Origin: Baaleninema simplex PCC 7105
GTDB lineage: Bacteria; Cyanobacteriota; Cyanobacteriia; Cyanobacteriales; Geitlerinemataceae
Direction: 5' to 3'
NCBI RefSeq assembly: GCF_000332355.1
Contig: NZ_KB235957.1
Coordinates: 125,818 to 189,817, forward strand
DNA: 64,000 nucleotides
Shown: one piece after another, positions 18,567 through 27,047 of the stretch
How positions within the stretch are numbered: the stretch's first letter is position 1
Layout of the letters: every line of letters begins with the position of its first letter
Position numbers and translations under genes: made by a program
The notes under the pieces: model-generated
Databases searched by the model: none
What the model was told of the DNA's origin: nothing
What the model saw: the letters and a program-made list of their open reading frames with translations, nothing else

Positions 18567-19289
18567 ATGTTTAGGCAGAAAAGATTTTCCATAACGCTGA
18601 CAAATCAAACACAAACAAATTCGATCTCTACTCAGATTAATAACAGCACATCGAAGTTGATTGAGTATTTTGACAGGTCGAAGAAAATTGTCGAGCGTCT
18701 TGAAAATTCAAGCAACATCCATATAGCCACATTAGGACCTAAAGGAACTAGCAGTGAGGCCGCAGCGTGTTATTTGTTGAAAACTTTAAAAAAAACACCG
18801 ACGAGCTACTTGTTGTTTTCTTCGTATGAGGAGGCTTGTGATAATCTTTCGATCGGACCTGCAAACCTGTTGCTAGTCGCGAATGCTTATAAGGCGATCG
18901 ATAAGATTTATATGAACGCAAATCTCAAACTTTTACTGAGTTTCATGTGGGAAACGCCATTATATGGATTGGCTAAGAAAAAAGAGAGTCAACTTGTAGA
19001 CGATCGCCCTTTAAAAATTGCAACTCATCATGCTCCATCTAGTTTGATTCCCTGGTTTAGTGATAAGGTCGTCAAAAGTTACAAAATCGTCGAAGTTAAT
19101 TCGACCAGTGAAGCAGCAATCCAAGTAATAAAAGGAGACTCGGATTTGTGTTTGACTAATATGAATGCCGTCGATCGATATGGTCTAGAATTTATGTCCA
19201 GACTGCGACCGATTTGTATGCTTTGGTCGGTGTTTGCTCTCAGAAAAAACCAAGAAGACAACTTTTTGTTCGATTTAGATTTAATCTGA
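18567..19289 (+). CDS. BacA-type prephenate decarboxylase-like protein
   Basis: With the ATG at 18567 the protein is 240 residues. Its C-terminal ~200 residues line up with Bacillus BacA and cyanobacterial AerD-type prephenate decarboxylases: TLGPKGTSSEAA, IDKIYMNANLKLL, TPLYGLA, VNSTSEAAIQVIKGDSDLCLTN and YGLEFMSRLRPICMLWSVFA. The prephenate dehydratase TRF motif is replaced by WSVF, as in BacA (WSLF). Such enzymes decarboxylate prephenate without aromatisation, the first step to dihydro-4-hydroxyphenylpyruvate and then to anticapsin or Choi-type residues. It heads a same-strand AT-rich gene set. A TTG-initiated 44-residue extension (from 18435) seems unlikely. Assignment is from recalled motifs. 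Confidence 0.75.
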   Translation: MFRQKRFSITLTNQTQTNSISTQINNSTSKLIEYFDRSKKIVERLENSSNIHIATLGPKGTSSEAAACYLLKTLKKTPTSYLLFSSYEEACDNLSIGPANLLLVANAYKAIDKIYMNANLKLLLSFMWETPLYGLAKKKESQLVDDRPLKIATHHAPSSLIPWFSDKVVKSYKIVEVNSTSEAAIQVIKGDSDLCLTNMNAVDRYGLEFMSRLRPICMLWSVFALRKNQEDNFLFDLDLI

Positions 19290-19455
19290 TAAACTCAAAG
19301 ATTGTGGAGTGCGATCGAAATTATTTTAACCTTCTTTCTTGACAATCTTGTCTTGTTTGAGTTAACGTTCTATCGAGCCTCAAAAACTGTTGAGTTTCAA
19401 CTTCATTTCGATATTTGGCTTGTCTTTTAAAAAATAAAACATGGAGATCGAAAAT

Positions 19456-19884
19456 ATGAAAATAGAACCATCTAAAACCAAATGTGTGACTATTGTAGAT
19501 GCCGATCTGCCTACGGGATTGATTGCAAATACAGCCGCTGTTTTGTCTCTAACCTTAGGAGCTAAAATAGAAGGCATTATTGGCTCAGATCTCTACGATA
19601 TGTCAGGTCGTATTCACGTTGGTATAACAACCGTTCCCATTCCTATTTTGAAAGCCGATCGAGAGCAAATCAAAGAAATCAGAAATAAGCTTTATGAAGA
19701 AGATTTTCTCGATTTTTTTGTAGTGGACTTTTCTGACGTCGCTCAAAGTACAAAAAACTACGAAGACTACAGCCAAAAGATATCGCAACATCCCACTGAA
19801 GAATTACGCTACTTGGGGATTGCAGTATTAGGAAACAAAAAGAAAGTCAGTAAACTGACTGGAAATATGCCTCTTTTAAGATGA
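19456..19884 (+). CDS. DUF2000 family protein
   Basis: A 142-residue protein if started at the ATG at 19456, which has a GGAG eight bases upstream; an ATG at 19441 adds five residues. Characteristic DUF2000 features are KCVTIVDADLPTGLIANTAAVLSLTLG near the N-terminus, GIIGSDLYDMSG and a C-terminal LRYLGIAVLGNKKKVSKLTGNMPLLR. The fold resembles peptidyl-tRNA hydrolase 2, but no activity is established. It lies between the decarboxylase (about 165 bp upstream) and the SUMF1-like gene (28 bp downstream), so it is probably part of the same operon. Confidence 0.75.
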   Translation: MKIEPSKTKCVTIVDADLPTGLIANTAAVLSLTLGAKIEGIIGSDLYDMSGRIHVGITTVPIPILKADREQIKEIRNKLYEEDFLDFFVVDFSDVAQSTKNYEDYSQKISQHPTEELRYLGIAVLGNKKKVSKLTGNMPLLR

Positions 19885-19912
19885 CAGCTCGAAAAGCAAG
19901 TGTACTTAACTC

Positions 19913-20677
19913 ATGAATAAATTACATCAAACGATCGTCATCGAATCTGGCACGTTTCTGAGAGGCAGCGATGACTCGCCAGAAGAGCAACCCAAAAAAA
20001 ATGTAACGCTAGACTCTTTTGCGATCGATATTACACCTGTAACGAATCGACAATTTCGCACCTTTATCGAAAAAGGAGGTTATCAAAATTCAAAATACTG
20101 GACTTCTAAAGGATGGGAATATATTCAAAAAAATAAAATCAGTATGCCTAACTACTGGTTGGATAGAAACTGGAATCAAGATGATTTTCCGGTAACGGGT
20201 GTAAGTTGGTGGGAGGCTCTAGCCTATGCAAAATTCGTTGAAAAAACCTTACCGACAGAAGCTCAATGGGAATATGTTTGTAAAGGAAAACACGGTTATG
20301 TTTATCCTTGGGGGAACGAACTTCCAACCTTAGAATATGCTAATTTTGCCATAGATTGCGATCCAGAAGAACTCGATCGAAAAGCGACATCAGTGTACGC
20401 TCATCCCAAAAATAAATCGAATTTTGGATGTTTGGATTTAGTTGGTAATTTAGCTGAATGGTGTCTTGACAATGCGTCAATCAATTATGACTGGGATTTG
20501 ACAGGACACAATCCAATTTTTTGGACTAAAGAAGAAGAAGACCACATCGTTAAAGGAGGATGTGGATTACACAATGAAGAATTTTTGAGATGTGCTAGTC
20601 GTGATTACTATCCAGCATCTCTCAGAGATAACCTCGTCGGCTTTCGATGTGTAATTAATGAAATTACCAAGTTTTAA
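19913..20677 (+). CDS. SUMF1/formylglycine-generating-enzyme-fold protein, non-canonical
   Basis: The 254-residue protein spans one FGE-sulfatase domain: ESGTFLRGSDD, PVTNRQFRTFIEKGGY, FPVTGVSWWEALAYAKF, LPTEAQWEYVCKG, YPWGNE, LVGNLAEWCLD, and an end IVKGGCGL...FLRCASRDYY...VGFRC. Canonical aerobic FGE has two copper-binding Cys in a GGSxLCHxSYC context. Here the corresponding positions are His and Leu, while other Cys flank them, so sulfatase activation is doubtful. No DinB domain as in EgtB/OvoA is attached. The next gene starts 2 bp after its stop, implying a joint function with the molybdopterin protein. The reaction is unknown. Confidence 0.8.
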   Translation: MNKLHQTIVIESGTFLRGSDDSPEEQPKKNVTLDSFAIDITPVTNRQFRTFIEKGGYQNSKYWTSKGWEYIQKNKISMPNYWLDRNWNQDDFPVTGVSWWEALAYAKFVEKTLPTEAQWEYVCKGKHGYVYPWGNELPTLEYANFAIDCDPEELDRKATSVYAHPKNKSNFGCLDLVGNLAEWCLDNASINYDWDLTGHNPIFWTKEEEDHIVKGGCGLHNEEFLRCASRDYYPASLRDNLVGFRCVINEITKF

Positions 20678-20679
20678 CT

Positions 20680-21315
20680 ATGAGCGATCTAATTCCAACA
20701 AAAAATTTACATCGCAAACCTTCTTCCTTACGATACTATCAAGATGGACCTCCAACTTCGATCGATTTAACAACTTGGAGATTACAGATAACGGGTCTCG
20801 TTCAAAAAACAATGGCGTTTTCTTATACAGATATTTTAAAGCTGCCTCAAGTTGAAGAAAATCGTCGCATGGTTTGTGTCTGTAATTGGAGTATTCGGAG
20901 AACTTGGCAGGGGGTGCTTTTATCTGAAATCATCAAAATTGCTGGTGTATTAGAGCCAGAAAAACTTTTTTTAAAACAAACGAGTATAGGAACACCGGAA
21001 AAGGGAGTTTACGAAGCTACAATTCCTTTAGAAAGTGCAATAAATAGGCGAACGATGTTAATCCACTCAGTTGATGGTGAAGTTCTGCCGATAGAACAAG
21101 GGTATCCATTAAGACTATTAGATTTTGGATTATATGGATATAAAAATGTCAAAGGGTTATCCAAATTAGAAGTGACTACAGAATATGAGTTGGGAGAATG
21201 GGAGCGTAAAGCAGGTTACAACATTAATGGAATTATCAAACCGAAGAAATATTGGATAGTCGATCTAGCAAAATGGCATTTCACACCTCAAGAAGGTGAA
21301 ATAACAGAATTTTAA
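20680..21315 (+). CDS. molybdopterin-dependent oxidoreductase (sulfite-oxidase/MsrP fold)
   Basis: The 211-residue protein carries a single oxidoreductase molybdopterin-binding domain. Its features are LQITGLVQKTMAFSYTDIL, the MVCVCNWSIRRTWQGVLLSEII segment whose first Cys is the expected Mo ligand (C-V-x-x-W-S pattern), and GYPLRLLDFGLYGYKNVKGLSKLEVT. There is no dimerisation domain and no haem domain, so it resembles the compact MsrP/YedY type, but no signal peptide is visible and it is probably cytoplasmic. It starts 2 bp after the SUMF1-like gene. The substrate is unknown; an intermediate from the neighbouring decarboxylase pathway is a plausible inference only. Confidence 0.85.
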   Translation: MSDLIPTKNLHRKPSSLRYYQDGPPTSIDLTTWRLQITGLVQKTMAFSYTDILKLPQVEENRRMVCVCNWSIRRTWQGVLLSEIIKIAGVLEPEKLFLKQTSIGTPEKGVYEATIPLESAINRRTMLIHSVDGEVLPIEQGYPLRLLDFGLYGYKNVKGLSKLEVTTEYELGEWERKAGYNINGIIKPKKYWIVDLAKWHFTPQEGEITEF

Positions 21316-21606
21316 TTTAGCCTAAGTTGTGATTTTAAGTCATGATTTACTTTGGTTTTGTCTATTGCTTTTTTAACAAAAGTAATATTCAAGCTAAAAA
21401 TCATAAAAAACAAAAACTGTTTAGAAATATTTCATTTTTTTGTATTGATAGTTTAAAAAAATATGTTAATTTAAATCTAAATTCAGAACAAAACGATCGG
21501 AGGTTAGTCAATGGATATGAATTTTTTTTGATTTTGCTTTCATTAGATATTTTTTTACTCTTTTGTTTGTAGAAATTAAAACAACTAGCAATTTAGGAGC
21601 TTTTGT

Positions 21607-22569
21607 ATGTACGGTATACATCCAACACCCACTCAAACCTCTCTCGATTTCGGACAAGCTTTTCGTAACTTACTAACTCTACCTCCTCACGAGCAGTTTG
21701 AGGCAGCAGCGAAGCTACGTTCGATTTTTAATATTCCTGCCCAAAAAGAGGAGTGGAACACTCAGTTTAACGGAGATTCTTTATTTGCTGCTTGGACGCG
21801 TTGTACGTTAATGCACCAACTTTACACCAGCAATGCTCTTATTTTGAGAAATTGGTTGCAAAGCCGTCGTCAGTGGCGAGTCATAGACATTGGGGGAGGA
21901 GATGGAAGACTTTGGTCTTACGTGCTGAACTTAGAAGATGAAGGAGAATTAGTGGTCGTAGATCCTGCTTCGGAAGTTCACGAGCAGGTTCGTCAGAAAC
22001 TGCCACCTGGCGTTTCCCTAGTTTCAATTCAAGCACCAGTCGAAACCGTAGAGCTTGGAGAAGCAGATGCAGTCGTATGCAGTTTGATTCTTCACCATGT
22101 AGCTGGTATGGATGCTAACGAACGCAGAAATCATGGTCTTGAAGGGTCTGGCAAACTCGAGATCCTTCAAGAGATCGCAAAGGCACTCAAGCCTCGACAA
22201 GGATTGGGAATTCTTAACGAAGCTGATTTTTACTCGGATTTGGGTCTACCTTCTGGACATCCCCTTTTAGTCAATAATTTAATAGAAGCTTACGTGCGGC
22301 GTGTTGGATTTTCTCTTCTCTTAGATGCTGAGGCAATTCAAGACGATGGTGATGGAATGGCCGAACGTTGGTACAGCATTATTAATCAGTGGTGTCTAGG
22401 ACAACTAGATAAGGCTTATGCTCCTGTCGCTGAAAGATACGATTACTTTTTGGATCTTCCTCGGTGGTTGGCATCGATCGAGCGAGCAGGACTTAAAACG
22501 ATCGATCGCAAATGCACTGATAATTTTGGTATTTTTTATCAATACATTCTCAAAAGTAAAGAATATTGA
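21607..22569 (+). CDS. class I SAM-dependent methyltransferase of the AT-rich island
   Basis: A 320-residue protein with an AGGAGC ribosome-binding site. A helical N-terminal domain (about 1-85) precedes the SAM-binding core: VIDIGGGDGRLWSYVL (motif I), LVVVDPAS (motif II) and ADAVVCSLILHHVAGM (motif IV), followed by a C-terminal cap (about 225-315). Natural-product methyltransferases often have such an added N-terminal helical region. It follows the molybdopterin gene after a 291-bp very AT-rich spacer in which I see no gene. It probably belongs to the same pathway; the acceptor is unknown. Confidence 0.8.
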   Translation: MYGIHPTPTQTSLDFGQAFRNLLTLPPHEQFEAAAKLRSIFNIPAQKEEWNTQFNGDSLFAAWTRCTLMHQLYTSNALILRNWLQSRRQWRVIDIGGGDGRLWSYVLNLEDEGELVVVDPASEVHEQVRQKLPPGVSLVSIQAPVETVELGEADAVVCSLILHHVAGMDANERRNHGLEGSGKLEILQEIAKALKPRQGLGILNEADFYSDLGLPSGHPLLVNNLIEAYVRRVGFSLLLDAEAIQDDGDGMAERWYSIINQWCLGQLDKAYAPVAERYDYFLDLPRWLASIERAGLKTIDRKCTDNFGIFYQYILKSKEY

Positions 22570-22570
22570 T

Positions 22571-22596
22571 TCACTGATATTAAAATAAATCAGTGA
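22571..22596 (+). terminator. hairpin after island methyltransferase
   Basis: TCACTGAT (22571-22578) and ATCAGTGA (22589-22596) form a perfect 8-bp stem with a 10-nt A/T loop, 2 bp after the stop codon. There is no T-tract downstream, so termination strength is uncertain. Confidence 0.45.
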
Positions 22597-22609
22597 GTCA
22601 AAAAGAAAC

Positions 22610-22703
22610 TATAGCAATCCTAGATGCGTCGTGAAAAGATCGAGACACCTAAACCCTTGTCATCGCTAGATCGAGAATTCACAATTGATTTAGGATTGCT
22701 ATA
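22610..22703. repeat. dispersed inverted-repeat element, TATAGCAATCCTA ends
   Basis: The 94-bp element is bounded by TATAGCAATCCTA and its exact reverse complement. Related ends occur at 34113-34246 and, on one side only, at 2427-2453. It sits between the island methyltransferase and the AraC regulator, where it may carry promoter or terminator sequence. Confidence 0.7.
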
Positions 22704-22742
22704 TTGTTGTTCTAGGTTGAATTGAATGGAGTTTATTGTTTC

Positions 22743-23564
22743 ATGCCGAATCAACAAGCAGTTGTAAATTTCTGGAATTGCGAAACCCTCGGAACTGTAG
22801 AACTTTTAAAAGCTTCCTATAAGTCTCGCCGGTTCCCTCCACATCTACATGAAGAATTTTGTATTGGGATTATGGAGCGAGGAAAAGCTGACTTAAACTA
22901 TCGAGGAACTTATTATCCCGTATCTGAAGGTTCCGTCATTATATTACACTGTGGAGAAGTTCACTCAAATGAGAGTGTTGAGGGTGCTTACAAAATGTTA
23001 TATCTCAAAGCAAATTCAGTCGAACGTATTATATCAGAGCTAGTCGATCGAGAACGAGGAATTCCATTTATTGAAAGACCGATTTTTAATGATGTAAAGC
23101 TTTACCAACTTATTCAACAGCTTCATAAAAGCCTAGATTGCGGAAGTATCAAAACTCAGCAAGAAATATTAATTCGTAATACTTTCTCTTTTTTGTTTTC
23201 AAAATATGCCGATCCTCACGTAACTCATCCATCTTTCGATCTCGAACACAAAGCGGTCAAGCAAGTTAAGGAGTATATCAACTCTTTTTATTTTTGGAAT
23301 ATTTCTTTAGATGAAGTTTCCAAGTTAACTCACTTGAGTCCTTTTTATTTATCTCGTGTTTTTAGAAAAGAACTAGGTTTGTCGATTCACGCTTATCTCA
23401 TTCAAGTTCGCATTCATCGTGCGAAAAATCTTCTCTCGGCAGGATGTTCGGCTTCCGATGTGGCGGCTCAAACTGGATTTGTAGATAACAGCCATTTAAC
23501 TCGACATTTTAAACGGTTAGTTGGGGTAACGCCAAGGCAGTATATTCAAGAAAAAAATACTTAA
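22743..23564 (+). CDS. AraC-family transcriptional regulator
   Basis: A 273-residue regulator with an N-terminal cupin sensor domain (PPHLHEEFCIGIMERGKADLNYRG..YPVSEGSVIILHCGEVHSNE) and a C-terminal double helix-turn-helix: ISLDEVSKLTHLSPFYLSRVFRKELGLSIHAYL and SASDVAAQTGFVDNSHLTRHFKRLVGVTPRQY. The ATG at 22743 is used; an ATG at 22722 adds seven residues. It closes the AT-rich island on the same strand and is the natural candidate to control the decarboxylase/oxidoreductase operon in response to a small molecule. Confidence 0.9.
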   Translation: MPNQQAVVNFWNCETLGTVELLKASYKSRRFPPHLHEEFCIGIMERGKADLNYRGTYYPVSEGSVIILHCGEVHSNESVEGAYKMLYLKANSVERIISELVDRERGIPFIERPIFNDVKLYQLIQQLHKSLDCGSIKTQQEILIRNTFSFLFSKYADPHVTHPSFDLEHKAVKQVKEYINSFYFWNISLDEVSKLTHLSPFYLSRVFRKELGLSIHAYLIQVRIHRAKNLLSAGCSASDVAAQTGFVDNSHLTRHFKRLVGVTPRQYIQEKNT

Positions 23565-23674
23565 CTTAAAGGGAGTGCCTCAGTGTTAGAAAACTGAAGT
23601 ACTCCCGGTCGTTCTGCACTCTAATAATACTGGCCAGTCACAATCCTTTCGTGGCAAAGATTCACAAACCAAAG

Positions 23675-23828
23675 GGGTGCATCTCAAAAATGTAAATTCA
23701 TCGGATACAAGCTGACCTACTCGATCGATCGGCTGTTGGGTTCCACTCCGTTCCACCCGTGGACGGCAGCGTTGCCGAAGTCTAACCTACCCAGAGCTTC
23801 GTATTTTTACATCCATTGAGATGCACCC
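23675..23828. mobile_element. MITE copy 1, GGGTGCATCTCA terminal repeats
   Basis: A 154-bp non-coding element with perfect 12-bp ends GGGTGCATCTCA and TGAGATGCACCC. It is flanked by AACCAAAG (23667-23674) and GACCAAAG (23829-23836), an 8-bp target duplication with one mismatch. Its terminal 24 bp resemble those of the copy at 39679-39765. Confidence 0.85.
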
Positions 23829-23870
23829 GACCAAAGTAGTATTAACTCCTCATTACTCCCCTCGGTCGAT

Positions 23871-25208
23871 CTAAGATCCCGATTCCAAACGTTTACGCCA
23901 TTCTTCGTCGATTTTATCGGACTGCTCGAACTCCTGTTGTAGCAAATCTTTTTCTGTCGTGTACGCCAAATCTTCCTGAGATACTGCGGTTTCTGCGGCG
24001 AATTGACGGGCGTAATCTAACTTGGGTTGAAGTTGAGGTTTCGCGCGATCGAACGCTAAAGCTCGAGCTTTGCGATCTTCGTTGCGATCGCCGATGCGGC
24101 CGTTGCGCCACTGTATCCAAAAATAGCGAATTAAAGGAACTGCTAAAAACGCCGTACCGTAGGCTAACAAAATGCCGTAAATCGAGGCGACGAACGCCAC
24201 GAGTCCGCCGAGTTCGGCCACCAAGGCTCGATCTTGCAATAACGACCCCAACATTAACGCGCCGATGATATTGAGGGCGCCGAGTCCCGTCGAGAGCAAG
24301 ATTTGACCCGAACTGGCGCGGCTGAACTGCCAGGGACGTTCTTGTAAGTACGGTTCGACAGACTGAGGCGATCGCTCTTTCGCCGTGACTTGGAGTTCGG
24401 GGAAGCGATACACCAATTGTCCCTCGGGACTGACTTCCGGGTAGCCGTCGAACTTCGCCAACACTGGCAGCATATAGTCTTCCGTTTCGCGATCGAACTG
24501 ACTGCCCAAATCGTCGAGATAAGGGGCTATCTGTTCGGCGACGACGACACCTCGATGGTTGCGAACGACCGTCGCGATATCTTGCCAGCGGCGTTCTTCT
24601 AAATCTGCGTTGGGATTTCCATCGCCGAAAAGGAACGAAAACACCGCTTCGAGAAAGTTGAGATCGGAGTCTTTCTCGGAGCGTTTCGAGGGTTTCGTGC
24701 GTTGCGTCGTCCGTTGAGAACGATACGCTGCCGGATCGTAAAACCAGAACCAATCCCAAATCCAAAATCGCGGTACGAACAGCCAACCGCCGCCACCCCC
24801 CCCGCGATCGCTACTTCCGCCACCGCCACCGTCACCGTCGCGACTCGAACTAGCGGCAAAGGCGAGAACGGCGATCGTCACGAAAATCAGCACGATCGAC
24901 AAAATCAGCAGAGTTCCGAAAGAAATGCGAATCAGATAAAACAACACGCGCCAGATTTTTTCCCACCAGGCTTGAAGGCGCAGGCGAAAAAATTTGTTGC
25001 GGAGTACGGCGCGGAGGTTTTTCGGAAATTGATAGACGATATCTCCTGTTTCAGCGACCTGTAGGTGTCCCCCCACGTCCGAGGCGAGGGCGAGGAGTCC
25101 CTGTTGCGCGAAGTTAACCTCGAGTCCGGCTTGGCTGGCTACGTCGCCAACGGTGGCGCGGTAGTTCAGTTGCTCGACAGCATCGATAATTTGGGGATTG
25201 GGAGCCAT
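23871..25208 (-). CDS. conserved cyanobacterial membrane protein, function unknown
   Basis: A 445-residue protein with an N-terminal winged-helix-like region (IIDAVEQLNYRATVGDVASQAGLEV), a first transmembrane segment (about 95-118), a Gly/Asp-rich linker, aromatic-rich FVPRFWIWDWFWFYDP, a second soluble module with LVYRFPELQVTA, and two further membrane spans (about 300-350). The two YQFP/YRFP modules look like an internal duplication around the membrane segments. A similar plastid protein exists in plants to my recollection, but I would not assign a function. It is monocistronic. Confidence 0.65.
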   Translation of the reverse strand: MAPNPQIIDAVEQLNYRATVGDVASQAGLEVNFAQQGLLALASDVGGHLQVAETGDIVYQFPKNLRAVLRNKFFRLRLQAWWEKIWRVLFYLIRISFGTLLILSIVLIFVTIAVLAFAASSSRDGDGGGGGSSDRGGGGGGWLFVPRFWIWDWFWFYDPAAYRSQRTTQRTKPSKRSEKDSDLNFLEAVFSFLFGDGNPNADLEERRWQDIATVVRNHRGVVVAEQIAPYLDDLGSQFDRETEDYMLPVLAKFDGYPEVSPEGQLVYRFPELQVTAKERSPQSVEPYLQERPWQFSRASSGQILLSTGLGALNIIGALMLGSLLQDRALVAELGGLVAFVASIYGILLAYGTAFLAVPLIRYFWIQWRNGRIGDRNEDRKARALAFDRAKPQLQPKLDYARQFAAETAVSQEDLAYTTEKDLLQQEFEQSDKIDEEWRKRLESGS

Positions 25209-25512
25209 AACATAACGCAGTAGTGAGGAGGAGCGTGAAACCTCTTACCGATCGTTATAGCAAATTCCCGAGGTGGCGCGACGGTGATGGAGGTTCGGGT
25301 TTTGGGAAAGGGATCGGGGAAGCCCCGCACCCTAGCCGTTAGGGATTCTGCTGTGAACTCAGCGGCTCGTCTGAACTCGCCGAACGTCTGAACTCGCCGA
25401 ACGTCCGAACGGTAGCTGTGGGGGCGGTTGCCTCGCGCTAGGATATTGGACTTTGGGGATCTCGATTAATTCACGATCGATCGCGTATTTTTTCAACCTC
25501 GTCTAATCCAGT
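25209..25512. other. intergenic region with short tandem repeat
   Basis: No gene is seen. CTGAACTCGCCGAACGT occurs twice in tandem near 25370-25405, with a partial third unit. The same CTGAACTCGCCGAACGTCC string occurs inside the MITE at 39307-39474. Confidence 0.5.
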
Positions 25513-26382
25513 TCACTCCTCGATCGCCAACGCTAACTGATAAAGCTGACGGCGAGACAACTGAGACGATCGCGCCAACTCTCGACTGGCTTGGGAACGC
25601 GACAACCCCGACGCCATTAACTGCTGTAACTCGGCTTTCAACGCCTCTTCCGATAACACCATCCCTTCTGCACTCGCCCCCGCCACGACGATCGTATATT
25701 CCCCTTTCGGTTCTCGTTCCCGATAGAGATCGATCGCCTCGGCTAACGTTCCCCGCCAAATCTCCTCGAACCGCTTCGTCAACTCTCGCCCCAGGGCGAT
25801 CGCCCTGGAATTCCCCAACCCCGACGCCAAATCCTCCAACGTTTCCCGCAATCGATGGGGGGCTTCGTAAAAAATCAGGGTTCGGATTTCTCCCGACAAC
25901 TGTTCTAAGCGTTCTCGGCGTTCCTTCCCTTTCGTCGGTAAAAACCCCTCAAAGGTAAAGCGATCGCACTCAATACCGGAAACGCTTACCGCCGTAATGC
26001 TGGCACTCACCCCCGGAATCGGCACCACGGGAACCCCCGCTTCCGCACAGGCTTTTACTAACTCGTATCCGGGATCGGAAATTCCCGGCATTCCCGCATC
26101 CGTCACCAGCGCGATCGCCTCTCCCCGGTGCAGGCGATCGAGGATTTCTGGAATCCGCTGCGATCGATTGTGGTGATGGTAAGCAATCTGAGGCGTCGCA
26201 ATCTGGAAATGTTGCAACAACTTCCCCGTATGGCGCGTATCTTCAGCGGCGATGACGTCGGCAGCGTTCAGCGTCGCCACCGCACGAAACGTCATATCGT
26301 TCAGATTTCCGATGGGGGTTCCGACAACGTATAGCGTTCCCGGTTGAAGGGGGTTTGACTCGATCGATGGCAGGGATTTCAA
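25513..26382 (-). CDS. rsmI: 16S rRNA (cytidine-1402 2'-O)-methyltransferase
   Basis: The 289-residue protein is full length. It starts with the SAM-binding LYVVGTPIGNLNDMTFRA and contains AAEDTRHTGKLL, the family-specific ALVTDAGMPGISDPGYELVKAC, a GVSASITAVSVSG turn, FYEAPHRLRETLEDL and ALGRELTKRFEEI. The C-terminal helical extension has a SRSQASRELARSSQLSRRQLYQLAL helix-turn-helix-like region. It adds the 2'-O-methyl group of m4Cm1402 in the ribosomal P site. tRNA-Pro lies divergently 74 bp away. Confidence 0.95.
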   Translation of the reverse strand: MKSLPSIESNPLQPGTLYVVGTPIGNLNDMTFRAVATLNAADVIAAEDTRHTGKLLQHFQIATPQIAYHHHNRSQRIPEILDRLHRGEAIALVTDAGMPGISDPGYELVKACAEAGVPVVPIPGVSASITAVSVSGIECDRFTFEGFLPTKGKERRERLEQLSGEIRTLIFYEAPHRLRETLEDLASGLGNSRAIALGRELTKRFEEIWRGTLAEAIDLYREREPKGEYTIVVAGASAEGMVLSEEALKAELQQLMASGLSRSQASRELARSSQLSRRQLYQLALAIEE

Positions 26383-26456
26383 AAAAGATTTCCAAAAAGC
26401 TGTCTTCCGTTTCGATCTTGTGATATCTTGTTTGTGTTAGAATAGTCAACCCAAGT

Positions 26457-26530
26457 CGGGATGTAGCGCAGCTTGGTAGCGCACTTCGTTCGGGACGAAG
26501 GGGCCGCTGGTTCGAATCCAGTCATCCCGA
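26457..26530 (+). tRNA. tRNA-Pro (anticodon CGG)
   Basis: The 74-nt cloverleaf has acceptor arm CGGGATG pairing with CATCCCG, a D-arm GCGC...GCGC, anticodon stem CTTCG/CGAAG around loop TTCGGGA (anticodon CGG), T-arm CTGG TTCGAAT CCAG and discriminator A. CCA is not encoded. The anticodon reads CCG codons. Confidence 0.95.
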
Positions 26531-26537
26531 TTGAAAG

Positions 26538-26562
26538 AGGGCGGTGTAACGACCGCCCTTTT
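26538..26562 (+). terminator. Rho-independent terminator of tRNA-Pro
   Basis: AGGGCGGT (26538-26545) pairs with ACCGCCCT (26552-26559) over a six-base loop and is followed by TTTT. It begins 8 bp after the tRNA. Confidence 0.85.
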
Positions 26563-26569
26563 GCCACAT

Positions 26570-26907
26570 CTTCCTAATCGCCATCGGGTGAAGTACCCGA
26601 CGCTGATGCTTCGCATACAGCACGGGCTTCCAGTTTCACCGGCCAGTGCCGCCACCGAGCGAACCCAGTTTGGGTCTTCGTTCTCTCGGATGCAAGCTCC
26701 GAGAGCTGCGAAGACTGCGTCTTACCTAGCCTCTGGAGGTTTGACTTGCCACAAGTGACAGCCCTGACTCCCGTAACGCATCGCGTTACCCTGGCAGCAA
26801 CCCGTCTTCCACAGGTCGATATTTGCCGCTTGTCTCCTTTTGGACTTACGGATACCGTGAACGTTGAAGGAAACAGCTTCCCCGAGCTGCCGATCTATCT
26901 GCGGCAA
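26570..26907 (-). pseudogene. IS200/IS605 tnpB 3'-end remnant with right-end hairpin
   Basis: On the minus strand short frames resemble the variable C-terminal tail of cyanobacterial TnpB proteins (for example a GETGSP element). They run into a hairpin whose arms are AGCCCGTGCTG and CAGCGTCGGG, followed by GTACTTCACC near 26587-26630. That is the form of IS200/IS605 right ends that double as guide-RNA scaffold. No tnpB catalytic core remains. Identification is by recalled consensus only. Confidence 0.4.
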
Positions 26908-26992
26908 GAGTCCAAGCTCTACTTTGAAGTTAGCCTGTCTGTTCGATACGGTCGGGCGGGTCGTTGACCATCTCGATTATACCTTGCCGCTC

Positions 26993-27047
26993 GGCTATCA
27001 TCCCGACGCTGACCTTCGGTACAGCGCGGGGCTTCTCGCCGAGGGAG
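26993..27047 (-). repeat. second IS200/IS605-like right-end hairpin
   Basis: The minus strand reads GAAGCCCCGCGCTGTACC...GGTCAGCGTCGGGATGATAG, closely related to the hairpin near 26600. It begins immediately after the stop codon of the YiaA-like gene, so the element inserted right behind that gene and later lost its body. Confidence 0.4.

Noticed and set aside
21342..21572. 76-residue open frame between the molybdopterin gene and the methyltransferase
   Set aside because: Composition is that of AT-rich spacer (many Phe, Asn, Lys), with no ribosome-binding site and no recognisable motif.
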